The position numbers were made by a program, and so were the translations under genes. From NCBI GenBank assembly GCA_964643145.1, contig CAZXPG010000005.1, forward strand, positions 1 to 56,006: a DNA stretch of 56,006 bases, written 5' to 3'. Source of the stretch: CAZXPG01 sp964643145. Its GTDB lineage: Bacteria; Pseudomonadota; Alphaproteobacteria; Rickettsiales; Arcanibacteraceae. How positions within the stretch are numbered: the stretch's first letter is position 1; every line of letters starts with the position of its first letter. A model generated the notes under the pieces. The model had not been told where the DNA came from. It saw only the letters and a list, made by a program, of their open reading frames with translations, and searched no databases. This document shows, in pieces, positions 34,903 through 43,289 of this stretch.

Positions 34903-35212
34903 TACACCATCAGAGGTGACTATGACGCTTGACGAAGCATTACAGCGTAAGAATGTGTTGCGCCCGGGGGAAAAAACTGCAAAGGAGCTGGAAAAAATGG
35001 CAGATTCAGCCATTGACTATACCGACAGTCCTGAACTCAATGAAGATTTCTGGAAATATGCCAAACTTTTTCGGCCTGCGCATAAAAAAATGGTGTCATT
35101 GCGCCTGGATGAGGAAATATTGGAGTGGTTTAAAGCGCAAGGGGCAGGATACCAATCTAGTATTAATGCTGTTCTTAGGGCATATGTAGAGGCGCATAAA
35201 CACCATCCATGA
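34883..35212 (+). CDS. brnA: BrnA-family antitoxin
   Basis: 109 aa. The C-terminal ribbon-helix-helix DNA-binding region is at KKMVSLRLDEEILEWFKAQG followed by YQSSINAVLRAYVEAH. The N-terminal half, with EKTAKELEKMADSAIDYTDS and PELNEDFWKYAKLFRPA, wraps the toxin. ATG 34883 was chosen; an earlier in-frame start lies inside brnT. BrnA usually dimerises and represses the operon. The stop overlaps the rlmJ start in ATGA. Confidence 0.9.
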   Translation: MAISKGDTPSEVTMTLDEALQRKNVLRPGEKTAKELEKMADSAIDYTDSPELNEDFWKYAKLFRPAHKKMVSLRLDEEILEWFKAQGAGYQSSINAVLRAYVEAHKHHP

Positions 35213-36045
35213 ACTACCGCCACCTTTACCATGCTGGCAATTTTGCTGATGTGTTTAAGCATGTGCTGCTTATGGCGCTCTTGGAAAAACTTCAGCAAAA
35301 AAATACGCCTTTCTGTGTGCTTGATACCCATGCCGGGATTGGGCTCTATGATCTTTATTCGGAAGCAGCTAGCAAAACCGGTGAGTATAAGGAGGGCATA
35401 GGGCGTCTCTATCACGCGCCTGATCTTTCCCCGTTGTTGCAACGCTACCGCCACGTGATTGCCAGTTTTAACATGGAAGCGTTGCGTTATTATCCTGGCT
35501 CACCCTGTATTGCGAGCCACCTGCTGCGCCCAGAAGACAGGTTGGTGCTGGCGGAACTGCACCCGGAGGACGTGGTAACGCTTAAAGATTACTTTCGCCG
35601 CGCGCAGCAAGTGGCAGTGCATCATAGTGATGCCTACCACAGTATGAAAGCATTCCTGCCGCCGAAAGAAAAACGCGGTTTGGTATTAATTGATCCTCCT
35701 TTTGAAAAAGAAGGGGAATATGCCCGTATTGCCAAAGCACTCGCCCTGGCATGTGAGCGCTTTCATCATGGTGTCTATGCAATCTGGTACCCGATCAAAG
35801 ACCGGTTGCCGGTGGACTATTTCCATAAGAGCCTGCTTGCGACAAAAGCTGCCAAAATTCTGGTGTTGGAGCTGCTGTTACAACCGGATAATGACCCATC
35901 ACGGCTAAATGGCAGTGGTATAGCCATTATTAACGCTCCCTGGAAACTGGATGAGGAGGCGGCATTATGGCTACCGGAATTGCACAAGTTGCTGGCAGAA
36001 GAGGGAAAGGGAACAGTGCGGATTGAATGGTTAAGAGGAGCGTAG
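35209..36045 (+). CDS. rlmJ: 23S rRNA (adenine2030-N6)-methyltransferase
   Basis: Begins MNYRHLYHAGNFADVFKHVL, the diagnostic N-terminus. SAM site VLDTHAGIGLYDLYS; PGSPCIASHLLRPEDRLVLA; catalytic DPPF in VLIDPPFEKEGEY. 278 aa. The start overlaps brnA by 4 bases, so it may be partly expressed from the brnTA promoter. xth follows 3 bases after the stop. Confidence 0.95.
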   Translation: MNYRHLYHAGNFADVFKHVLLMALLEKLQQKNTPFCVLDTHAGIGLYDLYSEAASKTGEYKEGIGRLYHAPDLSPLLQRYRHVIASFNMEALRYYPGSPCIASHLLRPEDRLVLAELHPEDVVTLKDYFRRAQQVAVHHSDAYHSMKAFLPPKEKRGLVLIDPPFEKEGEYARIAKALALACERFHHGVYAIWYPIKDRLPVDYFHKSLLATKAAKILVLELLLQPDNDPSRLNGSGIAIINAPWKLDEEAALWLPELHKLLAEEGKGTVRIEWLRGA

Positions 36046-36048
36046 CCT

Positions 36049-36840
36049 ATGCGTATCGTATCGTGGAATATTAACTCACTGCGCCTGCGCCTGCCACTTG
36101 TGCAGCAACTGGTGGACACTGTAGCTCCTGATATTATCTGCTTGCAGGAAACCAAAGTGCAGGATAAGGATTTTCCGGCCGAAGCACTGGAGGCAATGGG
36201 ATATCCGCACCACTATTTTACTGGTGAGAAATCCTATAATGGGGTGGCAATTCTTTCCCGCTTGCCGCTTGTGCCTGTGGAGGTGCTTAAACTGGCGGGG
36301 ATGCCGGATTGCCGCCATATTGCCGCCAGGCTTCCTTGCGGTACAGTGTTGCATAATTTTTATGTTCCAGCAGGTGGCGATGCGCCGGATGTAACCATTA
36401 ACCCGAAATTTGCCTTTAAGCTTGATTTTGTTGATGCTATGCATGACTGGTTCCAGGTGCATCATACGGCAGAGGATAAGCTAATCCTAGTGGGAGACTT
36501 GAACATTGCCCCACTGGAGCATGATGTTTGGTCGCATAAGCAATTGTTGAAGATTGTTAGCCATACGCCGGTGGAGGTAGAAAAACTGCTGCGTTTACAG
36601 CGCGGGCTTGGCTGGGTGGATGTGCATCGCCATTTTGTGCCAGCCAGTGAGAAGCTGTATAGCTGGTGGAGTTACCGTAACCGCGACTGGAAAACATCTA
36701 ATCGTGGCCGTCGTCTGGATCATATCTGGGTAACTCCCATGTTAAAACCCCTATTGGCACAGGCAGTTATTTTAAAAGAAGCGCGTGATTGGCAGCAACC
36801 TTCCGACCATGTGCCGATTATGGTGGAGTTCAGCCGTTGA
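36049..36840 (+). CDS. xth: Exodeoxyribonuclease III (AP endonuclease)
   Basis: Base-excision repair enzyme cutting 5' to abasic sites. VSWNINSLRLRLP; catalytic Glu in CLQETKVQD; LVGDLNIAPLEHDVW; WSYRNRDWKTSNRGRRLDHIW; catalytic SDHVPIMVEF. 263 aa. It is followed by a terminator at 36842. Confidence 0.95.
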   Translation: MRIVSWNINSLRLRLPLVQQLVDTVAPDIICLQETKVQDKDFPAEALEAMGYPHHYFTGEKSYNGVAILSRLPLVPVEVLKLAGMPDCRHIAARLPCGTVLHNFYVPAGGDAPDVTINPKFAFKLDFVDAMHDWFQVHHTAEDKLILVGDLNIAPLEHDVWSHKQLLKIVSHTPVEVEKLLRLQRGLGWVDVHRHFVPASEKLYSWWSYRNRDWKTSNRGRRLDHIWVTPMLKPLLAQAVILKEARDWQQPSDHVPIMVEFSR

Positions 36841-36841
36841 C

Positions 36842-36867
36842 ACCTTCTAGGAATGGAGGTTTTTTTT
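36842..36867 (+). terminator. Rho-independent terminator after xth
   Basis: ACCTTC (36842-36847) pairs with GGAGGT (36855-36860) across a 7-base loop and runs into eight T. It starts 1 base after the xth stop. Confidence 0.7.
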
Positions 36868-36902
36868 AAGGCCTATCGCTTGAAAAAGGCAGGCAGCATT
36901 AT

Positions 36903-36957
36903 TATCTTAACCTCAGTTTTGGATAAGCAAAGCTTATCCAAAACTGAGGTTATCTTA
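36903..36957. repeat. Palindromic mobile repeat with 7-bp target duplication
   Basis: Element 36910-36950 (41 bp, loop AAA) between identical TATCTTA at 36903-36909 and 36951-36957. The AAA loop is the reverse orientation of the TTT copies. It lies in the 302-base gap between xth and rpoH. The rest of that gap shows no gene; an AT-rich stretch near 37010-37040 may hold the rpoH promoter, but I cannot fix its boxes. Confidence 0.92.
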
Positions 36958-37142
36958 TCAGAGAATATTAAGAAAAGATGAAAAAAGGTAATTTTAGTGT
37001 GAATAATGCTGGCGTACTATTTCCTATAGTGGTATATTATGGGTGATAAAAAACGCTAGGGTGGTGATCGTGCTGGTGCCGCATGCGCTATAATCAACAA
37101 AATCAACAAAAAAGCGGTGAGATGTGAGGTAGTAATTACGTT

Positions 37143-38024
37143 ATGAGCACTCTTTCTTATACATTGCCGGTATCCGGCAGCCAAGATGCTACGCTTTCTC
37201 AGTATTTGCAGGAAATTAAACGTTTCCCCTGCCTGGAAGCGGATGAAGAATATATGCTGGCTAAACGGTGGGCGGATTATCAGGATGTTGATTCGGCACA
37301 TAAGCTGGTCACCAGCCATTTGCGCCTGGTAGCGAAAGTAGCCGTTGGCTTCCGTGGTTATGGCCTGCCACTGCTTGAGTTGATTTCTGAAGGGAATATC
37401 GGCCTGATGCAGGCGGTAAAGCGTTTTAACCCGGAACTCGGGTTTAGGCTTTCTACCTATGCGTTATGGTGGATTAAGGCATCAATACAAGAATATGTGC
37501 TGCGTTCCTGGTCGTTGGTGAAAATTGGCACTACAGCGGCACAGAAGAAACTGTTCTTTAACTTGCGTCGCATTAAAAAGCGTATTGCTGGTGTTGAGGA
37601 TAGAAGCCTTTCTCCTGCTGATATTGATACGATTGCCGAAGAGTTGAATGTTTCCACGCAGGATGTGGTAGAGATGCAAGAGCGTATGCATGGGGGTGAT
37701 TATTCACTCAATGCCCCGATTGGTGAAGAGGGGGAAGGTGAGTTAATTGACATATTGCCGGAATCGCGGCCTAACCAGGAAGTGGTGATGGCCGAGAATG
37801 AAGAGCGGGTGCAGAAAAAGCGTCTGCTTACCAAGGCGATGGATAGTCTCAGCACGCGTGAACGCCATATCCTTTCTGAGCGACGTTTGAAAGAAGAGCC
37901 AGCTACGCTTGAGTCTTTAAGCCAACTCTACAATATCTCCCGCGAGCGGGTGCGGCAGATTGAAGCCAGGGCGATGGAAAAACTCCAGCAACTCGTGCAG
38001 CAACAAGGACAGGTTGCAGTATAG
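37143..38024 (+). CDS. rpoH: Heat-shock sigma factor RpoH (sigma-32)
   Basis: Directs RNA polymerase to heat-shock genes. Region 2: LVTSHLRLVAKVAVGFRGYG, LLELISEGNIGLMQAVKRFN and FRLSTYALWWIKASIQEYVL. The RpoH box is SLVKIGTTAAQKKLFFNLR. Region 4: TRERHILSERRLKEEPATLE and LYNISRERVRQIEARAMEKL. 293 aa is typical. The long mRNA leader before ATG 37143 might hold a thermosensor, but none is evident. Confidence 0.97.
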   Translation: MSTLSYTLPVSGSQDATLSQYLQEIKRFPCLEADEEYMLAKRWADYQDVDSAHKLVTSHLRLVAKVAVGFRGYGLPLLELISEGNIGLMQAVKRFNPELGFRLSTYALWWIKASIQEYVLRSWSLVKIGTTAAQKKLFFNLRRIKKRIAGVEDRSLSPADIDTIAEELNVSTQDVVEMQERMHGGDYSLNAPIGEEGEGELIDILPESRPNQEVVMAENEERVQKKRLLTKAMDSLSTRERHILSERRLKEEPATLESLSQLYNISRERVRQIEARAMEKLQQLVQQQGQVAV

Positions 38025-38028
38025 TTCT

Positions 38029-38835
38029 GTGGATACAGCGTTTTTCTCTTTTTTGGCTGATATCCCTCCGGTAGTTGGCGGTGTTGTTGCCGTGCTGCTT
38101 GGGCTCGTATGGGGAAGTTTTATCACGATGCTCAGCTATCGGTTGCCGCGCGGAGAAGATGTGGTCTTTAAGGCTTCGCATTGCCCCCGTTGTGCTCACA
38201 GGCTGGGTTTTTTTGATCTTATTCCGCTATGTTCATGGTTGATCAATAAGGGGGCGTGCCGGTATTGTTGTGCTAAAATAAGTATACGCTATCCGTTGAT
38301 AGAGGCCACGCTTGCACTGTTGTTCTTGCAGGTTTACAGCCAGTTTGGCCTATCGTTACAGGCGCTTCTTCTGGCATTGGTGGCTGCCTTCCTGTTGCTG
38401 ATTATCATTACCGATCTTGAGCATTACATTATTCCCGATAAGGCCCAGCTTCTTTTGCTTGTGTTGGCTTTTCCCTATGCGTGGGTGCGGGATGTGGCTA
38501 TTTGGCCTCTATTATTGGGTGCAGTCGTTGGCGGGCTCACCGGTGTTGCGCTCCGTTCGCTCGGGCGTGTATGGAAAAAACGGGAAGCACTTGGCTGGGG
38601 AGATGTGAAATTCCTGGTGGTGGTGGGGTTGTATCTTGGTATTGCACCCTTGCCGGTCTTCTTCTTTCTTGCCGGAGTTGCCGGTATTGCCACAGGGATG
38701 GTATGGCGGCTTATGGGGCGTGGTGTTATGTTCCCGTTTGCTCCTGCATTGGTAATGGCCTTGTGGTTGTTATTAGTGTTTCCTTCCTGGCAGGAATCCT
38801 TTCTGTTGCCCTTTACGTTCTTAATAAATCGTTAA
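38029..38835 (+). CDS. Prepilin leader peptidase / N-methyltransferase (A24)
   Basis: Membrane aspartic protease that cleaves and methylates type IV prepilins or pseudopilins. N-terminal span with VWGSFITMLSYRLPRGEDV; zinc-type four-Cys domain CPRCAH and CRYCCAKISIRYPLIEATLA; catalytic Asp residues in IITDLEHYIIPD and LGWGDVKFL. GTG 38029 (268 aa) was chosen, 4 bases after the rpoH stop; an in-frame ATG 37960 lies inside rpoH. The neighbouring secretin suggests a shared pilus or type II-like system. Confidence 0.9.
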   Translation: MDTAFFSFLADIPPVVGGVVAVLLGLVWGSFITMLSYRLPRGEDVVFKASHCPRCAHRLGFFDLIPLCSWLINKGACRYCCAKISIRYPLIEATLALLFLQVYSQFGLSLQALLLALVAAFLLLIIITDLEHYIIPDKAQLLLLVLAFPYAWVRDVAIWPLLLGAVVGGLTGVALRSLGRVWKKREALGWGDVKFLVVVGLYLGIAPLPVFFFLAGVAGIATGMVWRLMGRGVMFPFAPALVMALWLLLVFPSWQESFLLPFTFLINR

Positions 38836-38961
38836 GGAAATGTGTCTTTAATTCCTCACCTGCAAAAAATATAAAGAGAATATAAAGATTTACCTTTACC
38901 GCAAGCCAAAACGCGCTATCTTGATAGAACTCGTAATTATAACTTGTAGTGTGGTGTTGTT

Positions 38962-40809
38962 ATGGCTTTGGGGACTTATCTGTTGCGTGGTGTTGTGTTG
39001 TGTTTTGCCGCCAGCCTGTTGTTTTCCTGTGCAAAAGATGCAGATAAACCGGTGGACGTCATTGATCAGACATTGAAAATGTCGCGGGAAGACTATAAAA
39101 AACACCTGCTGCCGGATACAAAACCTGAAGTTACCGCCAAGCTGAAAGAACCCTCTATCCCGGATGTGGCACCTATATTGGTTGCGCCGCGTCGTCCTGC
39201 ACTGGTGAATGACAAGTTGGTGACCCTTTCTGTTACCGAAGATGTGCCACTCAAAGATGTATTGCTTGAGTTGGGCCGTCTCAGCGATGTGGATATGGAG
39301 CTTGATCCCAATATTTCTGGTGGGGTTATCCTCAAAGTAAAAAACAAACCCTTTAGTGAAGTGATTGAACGGGTTGCCAAGCTGGCAAACCTGCGTTATA
39401 GCCTGGAAAATGGGGTAATGAAGGTAGAAAAAGATACGCCATATTTAGTTTCCTATCCTGTTGATTTTCCTAATCTTATTCGGTCTAATAAAGGCGATAT
39501 TGCTGTGTCAACCGTAGTGGGTGGCAGCGGTGGTGGCGGTGAATCAAGCAGCAGCAGCAGTAGCTTGGGTTCTGGGTCTAGCAACACTATCAGCTCAGAA
39601 TATAGCGGTGATTTATGGGGATCAATCGAAGAAAATATTGGTAAGATCCTTGGCCAGGAGCGCCCTACATTGACAGCGTCTAGCGTGTCATCTGGCAAAG
39701 AAAGCGATAAAGACACGGCTGCATCATCCTCTGGAACAGGTTCAGCGATGGCGGGGGGCTCTACCGAGGGAGCAGGCAGTGATAAGGGCGATAGCAAAGC
39801 AGGTGGTACGGGAAGTTCCTCGGTTGCAATCAATAAACAGGCCGGTATCATTAATGTGTTTGCAACCCAGCACCAGCATGACGATATTAAACGCTATTTG
39901 AATTATGTCAAAGCCTCTACCTCGGCGCAGGTGCTGATTGAAGCCAAAATTGTGGAGGTCACCTTAAATGATGAATACCATACCGGTATTAACTGGAATG
40001 TCGTTGATCGCAACTTAGGTATTGGCTTGAAAGGGGATTTTACCCAGAATATTTCGGGTCTTGCTGATAAAATGCAATTTGGGGTGCTGGATAAAAGTGC
40101 CACCGGCCTTGCTGATCCTACCAACCTGGAAGCAATGGTCAATATGACGCAGATATTTGGTACTACCCGTACGCTTTCCAGCCCGCGTCTCCATGCGATG
40201 AACAATCAGCAGGCTTTGCTGTCATTCACGCAAAATGAAGTCTATTTTAGCCTTGATATCGAACAGACCGATGCGCAAGTAACGGGTGGCACGGTTACCC
40301 AGCCTGCGAAGACAACAGTAAACAGTACACTTAATACTGTACCAATTGGTATTATTCTGACATTGCAGCCATCCATCAATATGGATACCGATGAGATTAC
40401 CATGAATATCCGTCCTACGCTTTCACGTGTAACGGGGCATGTGGTGGATCCTGCGGTAGCCTATCTGGTGGCAACATCTAGCGATAGCGCGGTAGCCACC
40501 CTTTCAAACACTGTACCGGTTGTGGAAGTGCGGGAAATGGATTCCGTACTCAAAGTGAAAAGCGGCCAGATTATGGTGATTGGTGGCTTAATGGAAGAGC
40601 GGGCCGAAAATAATGATACGGGCGTTCCTTTCGTTAGTACGGTGCCTTGGGTAGGTAACTTATTCAAATCAGTGGGGAAAACCAGCGATGTTGTGCAGAC
40701 GTTGATTTTTATTAAAGCGACGCTGGTGCCCTCTAGCGGTGCTGTTGCCAACGAGGATAAAGAGTTCTACCGCACTTTTGTGCGCGAACCTAAGCCGCTA
40801 ACATTCTAG
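38962..40809 (+). CDS. MshL/GspD-type secretin lipoprotein
   Basis: Outer-membrane ring channel for a MSHA-type pilus or type II-like secretion. Signal with lipobox (SLLFSC, Cys at about residue 23); STN/N0 domain at VTEDVPLKDVLLELGRLSDV; RYSLENGVMKVEKDTPYLVS; GINVFATQHQHDDI-type N-domain; conserved secretin core SSPRLHAMNNQQALLSFTQN and SGQIMVIGGLMEER with VPWVGNLFKS. Residues about 185-290 are a low-complexity Ser/Gly-rich insertion, unusual within the channel. 615 aa. No pilin, ATPase or platform gene follows. Confidence 0.9.
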   Translation: MALGTYLLRGVVLCFAASLLFSCAKDADKPVDVIDQTLKMSREDYKKHLLPDTKPEVTAKLKEPSIPDVAPILVAPRRPALVNDKLVTLSVTEDVPLKDVLLELGRLSDVDMELDPNISGGVILKVKNKPFSEVIERVAKLANLRYSLENGVMKVEKDTPYLVSYPVDFPNLIRSNKGDIAVSTVVGGSGGGGESSSSSSSLGSGSSNTISSEYSGDLWGSIEENIGKILGQERPTLTASSVSSGKESDKDTAASSSGTGSAMAGGSTEGAGSDKGDSKAGGTGSSSVAINKQAGIINVFATQHQHDDIKRYLNYVKASTSAQVLIEAKIVEVTLNDEYHTGINWNVVDRNLGIGLKGDFTQNISGLADKMQFGVLDKSATGLADPTNLEAMVNMTQIFGTTRTLSSPRLHAMNNQQALLSFTQNEVYFSLDIEQTDAQVTGGTVTQPAKTTVNSTLNTVPIGIILTLQPSINMDTDEITMNIRPTLSRVTGHVVDPAVAYLVATSSDSAVATLSNTVPVVEVREMDSVLKVKSGQIMVIGGLMEERAENNDTGVPFVSTVPWVGNLFKSVGKTSDVVQTLIFIKATLVPSSGAVANEDKEFYRTFVREPKPLTF

Positions 40810-40917
40810 ATAACCTCAGTTCTTTTATAAGCTGTGCTTACAAAAGAACTGTCAACTATTTTAGAGTAATATGCTAGTTTTAGATAAGCCACGCTTATCC
40901 AAAACTGAGGTTAGATA
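40807..40917. repeat. Two-hairpin form of the palindromic element with 6-bp target duplication
   Basis: Element 40813-40911 (99 bp) has a left hairpin (CAGTTCTTTTATAAGC with CTTACAAAAGAACTG), a short AT-rich middle and a right hairpin ending GCTTATCCAAAACTGAGGT. Identical TAGATA flanks lie at 40807-40812 and 40912-40917. Intermediate in size between the 41-bp copies and the 198-bp copy. Confidence 0.85.
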
Positions 40918-40957
40918 ACGGGGGGATGCTTATCCCCCTTGAGACAGGTGGAAGCCT

Positions 40958-41731
40958 ATGATTCCTATTATCCGCTATACCCTGCTTACTGCGTTACGCG
41001 ACCGTTTGTTTATTGGGTTGTTTATTGCCGTATTTTGTGCCGTGGCAATTGCCTTTTTTCTGGGGAGTACGGCACTTACCGAACAAAACCAGATGACACT
41101 TGCTTATGCAGCTGGAGCTGCGCGTATGACGGTGATTGTAGGATTGGTATTGTTTATCTGTTTCCATGTTCGGCGTTCCTTTGAAAACAAGGAAATTGAA
41201 CTTATCCTTTCTCGCCCGATCTCACGTCCAGTATTTGTATTGTCCTACTGGGCAGGGTTTGCGGTGCTGACAGTGCTGCTGGCTTTGCCGGTTATTCTAA
41301 TAATATGGATGTTCACCCATCCTGATATGATAGGATTGCTATATTGGGGGGGAAGCCTGGTGCTGGAAGGTATGTTGATCAGTGCTTTTGCCCTGGTTGC
41401 CTCGTTGATTGTGCAGAGTGCTGTGGTATCAGTGCTTGCTTCTGGTGGGTTTTACCTGCTTTCCCGCATGATGGGGTTTTTCATGCTGCTGGTAGCTAAG
41501 CCGATTGCCCTACCGACAGAGGCAGGTACGGAAGGATCTATTATAATGGGTTGGCTGATAAAGGCCATTGCCATCACGCTGCCACGCCTTGATTTATATG
41601 GCAAAACCGCCTGGCTGCTTTATGGGATAGGGGATGTGCAGGATAGTTGGGTTTTTGGAGTGCAGTCTTTAGTGTATATTCCGCTCCTGCTTGGTATGGC
41701 GATGTGGGATTTCAGGCGTAAACAGTTCTAA
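40958..41731 (+). CDS. ABC-2-type membrane permease
   Basis: 257 aa with six hydrophobic spans. Begins IRYTLLTALRDRLFIGLFIA, with FHVRRSFENKEIELILSRPI and RPVFVLSYWAGFAVLT, the pattern of ABC-2 permeases of the NosY/CcmB kind. No ATPase gene is adjacent, so the energising subunit must be elsewhere or lost. It abuts the next gene directly; the pair is probably one operon. Substrate unknown. Confidence 0.7.
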   Translation: MIPIIRYTLLTALRDRLFIGLFIAVFCAVAIAFFLGSTALTEQNQMTLAYAAGAARMTVIVGLVLFICFHVRRSFENKEIELILSRPISRPVFVLSYWAGFAVLTVLLALPVILIIWMFTHPDMIGLLYWGGSLVLEGMLISAFALVASLIVQSAVVSVLASGGFYLLSRMMGFFMLLVAKPIALPTEAGTEGSIIMGWLIKAIAITLPRLDLYGKTAWLLYGIGDVQDSWVFGVQSLVYIPLLLGMAMWDFRRKQF

Positions 41732-42448
41732 ATGCAACGATTATTTCTTTCAGATATAGTTTTTCTGCTCTTTGCCCTGTTGCAAGCTGGGGTGTGGTAT
41801 GTTACGCATGGTATCAAGCCCGATATGGCGATTGTGCCGCCAGTTTCTAGTGAAACCACGGTACAAGCCCTATCGCTTGGCGATGAGCAGTTTTATTTCC
41901 GCCTGCTAGCGATGGATATTCAGAATGCGGGTGATATGTTTGGCAGTGTAACGGCACTGAAAGATTATGACTATGAGCGTCTTTCCCGTTGGTTCTACCT
42001 GCTTGATAGTTTAGACAGTCGCTCAAATTTTGTGCCTGCCATTGCCAGCTATTATTATGGCCAGACGCAGCATAAAGAAGATTTGCGCTATATTGTGGCA
42101 TATTTGGAGGCGCATGCCAGCCGTCATCTGGAAACTAAATGGTGGTGGATGGCTCAGGCTGTATATATTGCCAATCACTATTTGAAGGATAAGAAGCTGG
42201 CACTTAAACTTGCTAACAAACTGGCCAGTACGCCCGGTAGTGATGTGCCATTATGGGCACGCCAGATGCCTGCCTTTATCCATGCCGAACTTGGTGATAA
42301 GGAAGAGGCTTTGTTGATTATCAAGCACATACTTGCAAGTAAGAAAGATATTTCCAATGATGAATATAATTTCATGCAGTATTTTATTAACGAGCGGCTT
42401 GACCGTATCATTCAGGATGCTAAAACACACCCTGATAAAACGGAGTAG
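41732..42448 (+). CDS. Membrane-anchored TPR-like hypothetical protein
   Basis: 238 aa. An N-terminal span (IVFLLFALLQAGVWYV) leads to a helical soluble domain with repeats of TPR type (SVTALKDYDYERLSRWFYLL, AYLEAHASRHLETKWWWMAQ, YLKDKKLALKLANKLAS, HAELGDKEEALLIIKHILAS). It starts at the base after the permease stop, suggesting that the two work together. I do not recognise a named family. Confidence 0.6.
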   Translation: MQRLFLSDIVFLLFALLQAGVWYVTHGIKPDMAIVPPVSSETTVQALSLGDEQFYFRLLAMDIQNAGDMFGSVTALKDYDYERLSRWFYLLDSLDSRSNFVPAIASYYYGQTQHKEDLRYIVAYLEAHASRHLETKWWWMAQAVYIANHYLKDKKLALKLANKLASTPGSDVPLWARQMPAFIHAELGDKEEALLIIKHILASKKDISNDEYNFMQYFINERLDRIIQDAKTHPDKTE

Positions 42449-42456
42449 AGGCTGGT

Positions 42457-43245
42457 GTGTTGATAGAATGGCTGCAATGGTATGAGGCGATGGGAGTCGA
42501 TGAAGCTATAGGTGATCATCCGATAGACCATCTGTTGCCTGAACGTAAGAATGTTAATCCTTCATTGCCGGTAACGACTATTATGCCCCCCCCTACTATA
42601 ACTAACCCGCTTGCACCCTTTCAGGCCATTGTGGATAAAGCGCGTGCACTTGCTGATAGCTGTATGACGCTCAGCGAGTTGGGCGCAGCGGTGAAAGCAT
42701 TCGATGGTTGTGCCCTTAAACGTACTGCCACCAATACGGTATTTTCCGATGGTAGCAGCAATGCAGAAATAATGCTGATGGGTGAAGCGCCGGGTGCTAA
42801 TGAGGATGCGCAGGGTATCCCTTTCTGTGGCGATAGCGGCAAATTGCTTGACGTGATGCTGTCGCATATCGGCCTAAGCCGGGAGAAAAATCTCTATATC
42901 AGCAATTGCCTGTTCTGGCGTCCGCCGGGGAACCGTCCGCCTACGCCAGAGGAGTTGGCAATCTGCTTGCCTTTTGTTGAGCGGCATATTGCCCTTATCC
43001 GCCCGAAACTGTTGATACTAGCAGGGGCAACAGCGGCGGTTGACATGTTGCAGACCAAAGAAGCTGTGACCAAGCTGCGCAGCCGGATGCATGAATATAG
43101 CAACCGTTATCTGGAGAGCCCTATTCCTGTGGCGATCCTCTTTCACCCATCCTATCTGCTACGTCAACCTTCCCAGAAAAAACAGGCCTGGTTTGATTTG
43201 TTGAAAATCAGGCACTATATCGAAGAGCAAGGGATTGTATTGTAA
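42457..43245 (+). CDS. Uracil-DNA glycosylase, family 4/5-like
   Basis: Removes uracil from DNA. 262 aa. Core motif LMGEAPGANEDAQGIPFCGD with GKLLDVML; ISNCLFWRPPGNRPPTPEEL; LLILAGATAAVDML; C-terminal HPSYLLRQPSQKK. The N-terminal four-Cys iron-sulfur layout is only partly visible (Cys in AFDGCALKRTA and others). GTG 42457 is the likely start, after GGAG. The stop codon lies at the edge of the palindromic repeat at 43245. Confidence 0.85.
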   Translation: MLIEWLQWYEAMGVDEAIGDHPIDHLLPERKNVNPSLPVTTIMPPPTITNPLAPFQAIVDKARALADSCMTLSELGAAVKAFDGCALKRTATNTVFSDGSSNAEIMLMGEAPGANEDAQGIPFCGDSGKLLDVMLSHIGLSREKNLYISNCLFWRPPGNRPPTPEELAICLPFVERHIALIRPKLLILAGATAAVDMLQTKEAVTKLRSRMHEYSNRYLESPIPVAILFHPSYLLRQPSQKKQAWFDLLKIRHYIEEQGIVL

Positions 43246-43285
43246 CCTCAGTTTTGGATAAGCAAAGCTTATCCAAAACTGAGGT
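43245..43285. repeat. Palindromic mobile repeat between convergent genes
   Basis: A 41-bp element with loop AAA and perfect arms. Left flank TATTGTA and right flank TAAGTTA both have the TA-TA form but do not match, so the target duplication has decayed or never existed. It may act as a shared hairpin for the two convergent stops. Confidence 0.9.
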
Positions 43286-43289
43286 TAAG

